Source of the DNA: Marinirhabdus sp050859505 | GTDB lineage: Bacteria; Bacteroidota; Bacteroidia; Flavobacteriales; Flavobacteriaceae | Length of the DNA stretch: 64,000 bases | NCBI RefSeq assembly: GCF_050859505.1 | Contig: NZ_CP193934.1 | Span: 62,001-126,000 of the forward strand | Direction of reading: 5' to 3' | Part shown: positions 59,713-64,000 of the stretch, one piece after another | Numbering within the stretch: position 1 is the first letter of the stretch | How the letters are laid out: every line of letters starts with the position of its first letter | Program-made: the position numbers and the translations under genes | Notes under the pieces: model-generated | The model's database searches: none | The model's input: the letters and a program-made list of their open reading frames with translations, nothing else | Told to the model about the DNA's origin: nothing

Positions 59713-62263
59713 GAACTTATTTCGGTACGGCTTCCTTTTGCTTTTTACAACCTTCTCAGTTGTTTCTCAAACTCCATCTGAAAAATTTCCGATTTTAAAA
59801 ACCCTTAAAGAAGTTGAAAAATCTTTTGATGTGAAATTTTCATACATCCGAAGAGATCTTAAAAACATTAAAGTTGAAAAACCTTCGAAATCCTTAACAT
59901 TAGAGCAAACATTAGGTGAGCTTTCTGTTTCCGGAAACCTTCAGTTTACACAAATAAACGAACGTTATATTGCGATACAGGTAAAACAAGCCGTGAAAAT
60001 TTCAGTTTGTGGTATTCTTATAGACTCAGAAAGTAGTTTCCCTATTGCAAATGCCGAAATTATTACTACCAACGCCATTACAACAAGCGATAGCGGAGGA
60101 AATTTCAACATAGTATCTGTTTCAGAAAATGAAATTATAAGCATCCTAATAAACGGATTTTTAGCACGCAGCATCAATGCGCAAGATCTTGCCCTTCAAA
60201 ATAGATGTCCTTTTGTATATGTATCGCAAGACTATACTTACTTACCAGAAGTTGTTTTAAGCGATTTTATCACCAAAGGAATTTCTAGAAATATCCAAGG
60301 AGCCACCACCATATCAAACAAAAATTTCGATATTCTTCCAAGTCTTATTGAACCCGATGTTTTACAAATTGCCCAGGCATTACCAGGCATTGACAGTGCA
60401 GACGAAACAGCCGCCAACCTCAACGTTCGTGGTGGGACATCCGATGAGTTTTTAATACTTTGGGATGATATTAGAATGTATCAAACAGGACATTTTTTTG
60501 GACTCATTTCGGCTTTTAACCCTAATCTTACCAAGAATGTCACTATTTACAAAAATGGAACAAGTCCTCGCTATGGAGAAGGTGTTTCTGGCGTCATTGC
60601 ACTAGAGTCCAACAATACCATTCCAGAAAATTTCCAGGGCGGATTGGGAATAAACGTAACAAGCGCCAATGGGTATGGAGAAATTCCTATTTCAGAGAAA
60701 TTTTTACTCACTATTTCTGGAAGAACCTCTATTAATACTGGGATTGGGAATCCTGTGTATAACGAATTTTTCAGTAAAGTTTTTCAAAATACGGTGGTGA
60801 CTACGCTACAGAATAATACAACAGACGGTGTGCGTTCTACAGATGAAGCTTTCAACTTTTTTGATGTTTCGGTAAAAGCACTCTGGAAAATTACACCTCG
60901 AGATGAGGTGAGTTATCATTTTCTTGCCATAGATAATAAATTACAATTTACGGAGCGGTTTATAGCAACTGGAAACTCTTCTGTGTTAGAAAGTGAACTG
61001 GAGCAACAAAATACCACCAATGGGTTTTCCTGGCAACGCAACTGGGGTAGCAAAATTCCGCTTACTTCAAAGGTATTGTTGTATCAAAGTAATTATAACC
61101 GTAGTGAGTTTACAAATAATGTAGACTTATCCTTGCTAGCCTCCAACCAAAACAAAGTCACCGAAAAAGGTTTAAAAGCAGACGTCTCTTATAAATTAAG
61201 TGAGCAAATAACGATAACTGGTGGCTACCAATACACCGATACTGAGATTGTGGATGCTGAAACAGACAGCAATACGCCAACAATTGAATCTCAAGAAAAC
61301 AGCTTGTTTTCAAATGCTTTCTTTGCTGGCAGTACGCTTAGTTTTTTTAATGGAACTACGAATGTTTCTTCGGGACTTCGGTTTACGCACTATGCTACTA
61401 TCTCAGAAAGTTTTGTAGAACCTAGATTTCATATAGATCAAAAACTGAATGCTAATTGGCGCGCTACGGTATCTGGTGAATTAAAGCACCAGGCTGTCTA
61501 TCAAACCGTAAATAGAGATGACAATTTATTGGGAGTTGAAACCCGTGATTGGTTACTAGCAAATGCTAACAACAACAAAATTTTACAAAGCAAACAATTG
61601 GGAGCTGGTATAAATTATAGTAAAAATAACTGGATTGTTGCGACAGAATTTTTTCTAAAAAACGTAGAAGGCATTAACACGGCAAATCTTGGTTTTAGAA
61701 ATCAATTACAGGAAACGAGTTTTACTGGCGAGTATACTATAAAAGGGGCCGAAGTTTCTCTCAATAAAAAATTGAAAGACGCTAATATCTGGCTGAGTTA
61801 CACCTATCAAGATAACACCTATACCTTTAGACAATTTAAGCCCGAAACTTTTAGAAATAATCTAGACAGTAATCACTCTTTAACGGTGGCAGGCTCCTAC
61901 GATTATAAAAATTTCAGTTTTTCGTTGGGGAATACGTTTAAATCTGGACTGCCATACACGGCTCCTGTTGCTGGTAATCCCGTCTCAACAGTTGGTGGAA
62001 TTTCAACAATAAATTACAACGCTCCTAATAATAAAACGCTTCCAAGTTATTTTAGAAGTGATTTTTCGGCATCGTATGCTGTAAAACTGGATGAAACTTT
62101 TAGAGGAAAAATAAACATAGCCGTGCTAAATATTTTCAACAGAAATAACGCTTTAAACAGGTATCATATCCTAGAAAATGTAGAAGGGGTTCCCACGATT
62201 CGCCGTGTAGATGAATTCTCCCTTGGCTTAACACCCAATATTTCGTTGCAGTTGTTGTTTTAA
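59663..62263 (+). CDS. TonB-dependent receptor with STN and carboxypeptidase-regulatory domains
   Basis: Up to 866 aa. Signal peptide (about 20-36, FLLLFTTFSVVSQ), an STN domain (about 45-105) that contacts FecR, a CarboxypepD_reg-like domain (about 114-200), a plug (EPDVLQIAQALPGIDSADE, LNVRGGTSDEFLILWDDIRM, YKNGTSPRYGEGVSG) and a beta-barrel to the C-terminus (ISLQLLF). Substrate unknown. The start is uncertain: TTG at 59663 overlaps fecR by 50 bp and gives about 20 extra residues before the signal peptide; there is no ATG or GTG start in the interval before it. Confidence 0.88.
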   Translation: MKAKQVSSLHLKILPNKNLFRYGFLLLFTTFSVVSQTPSEKFPILKTLKEVEKSFDVKFSYIRRDLKNIKVEKPSKSLTLEQTLGELSVSGNLQFTQINERYIAIQVKQAVKISVCGILIDSESSFPIANAEIITTNAITTSDSGGNFNIVSVSENEIISILINGFLARSINAQDLALQNRCPFVYVSQDYTYLPEVVLSDFITKGISRNIQGATTISNKNFDILPSLIEPDVLQIAQALPGIDSADETAANLNVRGGTSDEFLILWDDIRMYQTGHFFGLISAFNPNLTKNVTIYKNGTSPRYGEGVSGVIALESNNTIPENFQGGLGINVTSANGYGEIPISEKFLLTISGRTSINTGIGNPVYNEFFSKVFQNTVVTTLQNNTTDGVRSTDEAFNFFDVSVKALWKITPRDEVSYHFLAIDNKLQFTERFIATGNSSVLESELEQQNTTNGFSWQRNWGSKIPLTSKVLLYQSNYNRSEFTNNVDLSLLASNQNKVTEKGLKADVSYKLSEQITITGGYQYTDTEIVDAETDSNTPTIESQENSLFSNAFFAGSTLSFFNGTTNVSSGLRFTHYATISESFVEPRFHIDQKLNANWRATVSGELKHQAVYQTVNRDDNLLGVETRDWLLANANNNKILQSKQLGAGINYSKNNWIVATEFFLKNVEGINTANLGFRNQLQETSFTGEYTIKGAEVSLNKKLKDANIWLSYTYQDNTYTFRQFKPETFRNNLDSNHSLTVAGSYDYKNFSFSLGNTFKSGLPYTAPVAGNPVSTVGGISTINYNAPNNKTLPSYFRSDFSASYAVKLDETFRGKINIAVLNIFNRNNALNRYHILENVEGVPTIRRVDEFSLGLTPNISLQLLF

Positions 62264-64000
62264 CTACATCTTATCCGGCACTTGTATTCCAAGTAACGAA
62301 AAAGCTGTTTTAATCACACTTCCAACAGCATCACATAGGGAAACTCTAAAGGCAATTTCAGTAGAATGTTCGGCACCAAAAATAGATACGTTTTGATAAA
62401 ACGAATTAAACTCCTTCACCAAATCATAGGTATAATTTGCCACCAGCGCAGGACTGTAATTACCCGCCGCCATCTGTATCACGTCTGGAAACTGCTGTAA
62501 AATTTTAAGGAGCTTTTTCTCTTTTTCGTGTAGTTCCATTGGCGCTTCGATTGCGCTCAGGATGATATCGTGATTAGCCTTTCTCAAAATAGATTGAATA
62601 CGCGCATAGGTATACTGAATAAAAGGCCCTGTATTTCCTTGGAAATCGACACTTTCTTCCGGATTGAAAAGAATTCGTTTTTTAGGATCTACTTTTAGGA
62701 TATAATATTTAAGGGCGCCCAAACCAATAGTTTTGTACAAATGCGATTTCTCTTCAGTTGAAAAATCATCAATCTTCCCAAGCTCTTCTGAAATTTCCTT
62801 GGCAGTAGCTGTCATATCATCTATCAAATCGTCTGCATCTACTACGGTTCCTTCACGGCTTTTCATCTTTCCCGAAGGTAGATCTACCATCCCGTAACTT
62901 AAATGGTATAAATTTTCAGCCCATTTAAAACCGAGTTTCTGTAAGATTAAAAACAGTACTTGAAAATGATATTCCTGCTCGTTTCCAACGGTATAAATCA
63001 TCCCATTTATATCTGGAAAATCCTTTACACGTTGGATGGCGGTACCAATATCCTGCGTCATATACACAGCCGTTCCATCACTACGCAACACAATTTTTCT
63101 ATCGAGACCATCTTCGGTTAAGTCACACCAAACAGAGCCGTCTGGGTCTTTAACAAACACGCCCTTTTCAAGACCCGATTCTATAAAATCTTTTCCCAGT
63201 AAATAGGTTTCACTTTCGTAATAGTTTTTGTCAAAATCTACGCCTATACTTTTATACGTAGCATCAAAACCTGTGTACACCCAGCCGTTCATTTTTTCCC
63301 AAAGTGAAACAACTTCTGCATCTCCAGCTTCCCATTTTTGAAGCATTTCCTGAGCTTCAATTAAGATGGGAGCTTCGGCTTTTGCTTCTTTTTCGGTTTT
63401 TCCTTTTTCAACTAGCGCATTAATTTCCTTCTTGTATTCCTGGTCAAATCGCACATAATAATTACCCACCAGTTTATCACCTTTTAATCCAGAAGATTCT
63501 GGTGTTTCCCCTTCACCATATCGTTCCCAAGCCAACATACTTTTACAAATATGAATCCCACGATCGTTTATAATTTGTGTTTTATAGACTTTTTTACCAG
63601 CCGCTTTTAAAATTTCAGCAACCGAATAGCCTAACAACACATTACGCACGTGGCCCAAATGTAAGGGTTTGTTTGTATTGGGAGAAGCATATTCTACCAT
63701 CATCGCATCCTGAGTGATTGCAACCATACCGTAGGTTTTAAAATCCTGAATAGTAGTAAAGAAATCCAGGTAATACGCATCGCTTAACACCAAATTTAAG
63801 AAGCCTTTTACCACATTAAATTTTGAAACTTCAGTTACATGAGCTACCAAATACTCACCAATGGCCTCCCCTATTTGCACAGGATTGCCTTTTACCGAAC
63901 GTAGCATTGAAAAAATAACCACGGTTATATCGCCTTCAAAATCCTTACGAGTAGCTTGAAACTCTACGTTTTCAAGGGTGACATTATAGGTTTCGGTAAC
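62264..64000 (-). CDS. argS: Arginyl-tRNA synthetase (5' end beyond window)
   Basis: Class I synthetase charging tRNA-Arg. The 578 codons in view contain the HIGH-type signature in EYASPNTNKPLHLGHVRN, GDKLVGNYYV, MVDLPSGKMKSREGTVVDADDL (the KMSKS-like region) and the anticodon-binding C-terminus ending LLGIQVPDKM. The frame stays open to 64000 with NVTLENVEFQATRKDFEGDIT, typical ArgS N-terminal sequence, so the true start is beyond the right edge. The apparent GTG at 63922 is internal. Its stop abuts the receptor stop (convergent). Confidence 0.95.
   Translation of the reverse strand, partial: VTETYNVTLENVEFQATRKDFEGDITVVIFSMLRSVKGNPVQIGEAIGEYLVAHVTEVSKFNVVKGFLNLVLSDAYYLDFFTTIQDFKTYGMVAITQDAMMVEYASPNTNKPLHLGHVRNVLLGYSVAEILKAAGKKVYKTQIINDRGIHICKSMLAWERYGEGETPESSGLKGDKLVGNYYVRFDQEYKKEINALVEKGKTEKEAKAEAPILIEAQEMLQKWEAGDAEVVSLWEKMNGWVYTGFDATYKSIGVDFDKNYYESETYLLGKDFIESGLEKGVFVKDPDGSVWCDLTEDGLDRKIVLRSDGTAVYMTQDIGTAIQRVKDFPDINGMIYTVGNEQEYHFQVLFLILQKLGFKWAENLYHLSYGMVDLPSGKMKSREGTVVDADDLIDDMTATAKEISEELGKIDDFSTEEKSHLYKTIGLGALKYYILKVDPKKRILFNPEESVDFQGNTGPFIQYTYARIQSILRKANHDIILSAIEAPMELHEKEKKLLKILQQFPDVIQMAAGNYSPALVANYTYDLVKEFNSFYQNVSIFGAEHSTEIAFRVSLCDAVGSVIKTAFSLLGIQVPDKM

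Noticed and set aside
62264..63922. Taking GTG 63922 as the start of argS.
   Set aside because: The frame continues without a stop to the window edge with typical ArgS N-terminal sequence, so the gene is cut by the edge.

Overview
The window comes from the chromosome of an AT-rich member of the Bacteroidota, most likely a marine Flavobacteriaceae. This rests on promoters of the TTG-N19/20-TAnnTTTG type, a type IX secretion (T9SS) C-terminal sorting domain, OmpP1/FadL-like and STN-type TonB-dependent outer membrane proteins, a SecD-SecF fusion, an archaeal/eukaryote-type ProRS and DUF2911. No CRISPR array, rRNA operon, prophage or classical insertion sequence was found.

Layout. 1-8.8 kb: recQ (cut by the left edge, minus strand), then kdsD, tatC, an AhpD-like protein and lptB on the plus strand, yaaA, a secreted FG-GAP/T9SS protein, and the minus-strand pair PASTA protein and RluD. 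8.9-20.2 kb: ddl, coaD and a membrane protein; tRNA-Glu(TTC) with rpsT; proS; a Gly/Tyr-rich lipoprotein next to a FadL-like porin; folE, cysS, yidD, lgt and a DUF192 lipoprotein. 20.5-28.7 kb: a minus-strand block of secDF, an unknown exported protein, mdh, a beta-barrel-like exported protein and gyrB. 29-36.4 kb: DUF2911, queE, a lipoprotein RidA, a HerA-like ATPase, then a tight plus-strand run of small stress or envelope genes. 36.4-48.9 kb: a LytS/LytTR two-component pair, a membrane serine hydrolase with a short MotA/ExbB-like protein, folD, a four-helix-bundle protein, ffh, a DEAD-box helicase, DUF4349, an unknown two-gene membrane unit and an M28 peptidase. 49-58 kb is the accessory part: four small secreted proteins, two tandem TPR histidine kinases and one NarL-type regulator, a decayed lipoprotein gene and its intact relative. 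58.2-62.3 kb: ECF sigma factor, FecR anti-sigma factor and TonB-dependent receptor. The right edge cuts argS (minus strand).

Most interesting observations. (1) A four-helix-bundle (S23/IVP-like) gene between folD and ffh is bracketed by inverted arms built from AGTGGC-type units. A gene-less sequence with the same kind of arms sits between queE and ridA and supplies the last codons of ridA. Together they look like a small mobile element and its miniature derivative. (2) A second, C-rich dispersed repeat occurs at about 18.2 kb and, inverted, at 29.7 kb, with shorter relatives at 29.55-29.64 kb. (3) A cluster of secreted proteins shares an SVGN-F-Y domain ending, and two of its transcription units have copies of one ~70-bp promoter module with identical internal spacing. 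(4) There are two gene relics: the last 25 codons of a T9SS cargo protein at 33.3 kb, and a lipoprotein gene broken at an A8 tract at 57 kb.

Coordinates for start codons follow the most plausible start. Where promoter position, overlap or signal peptide argued for a start other than the longest one, the entry says so.
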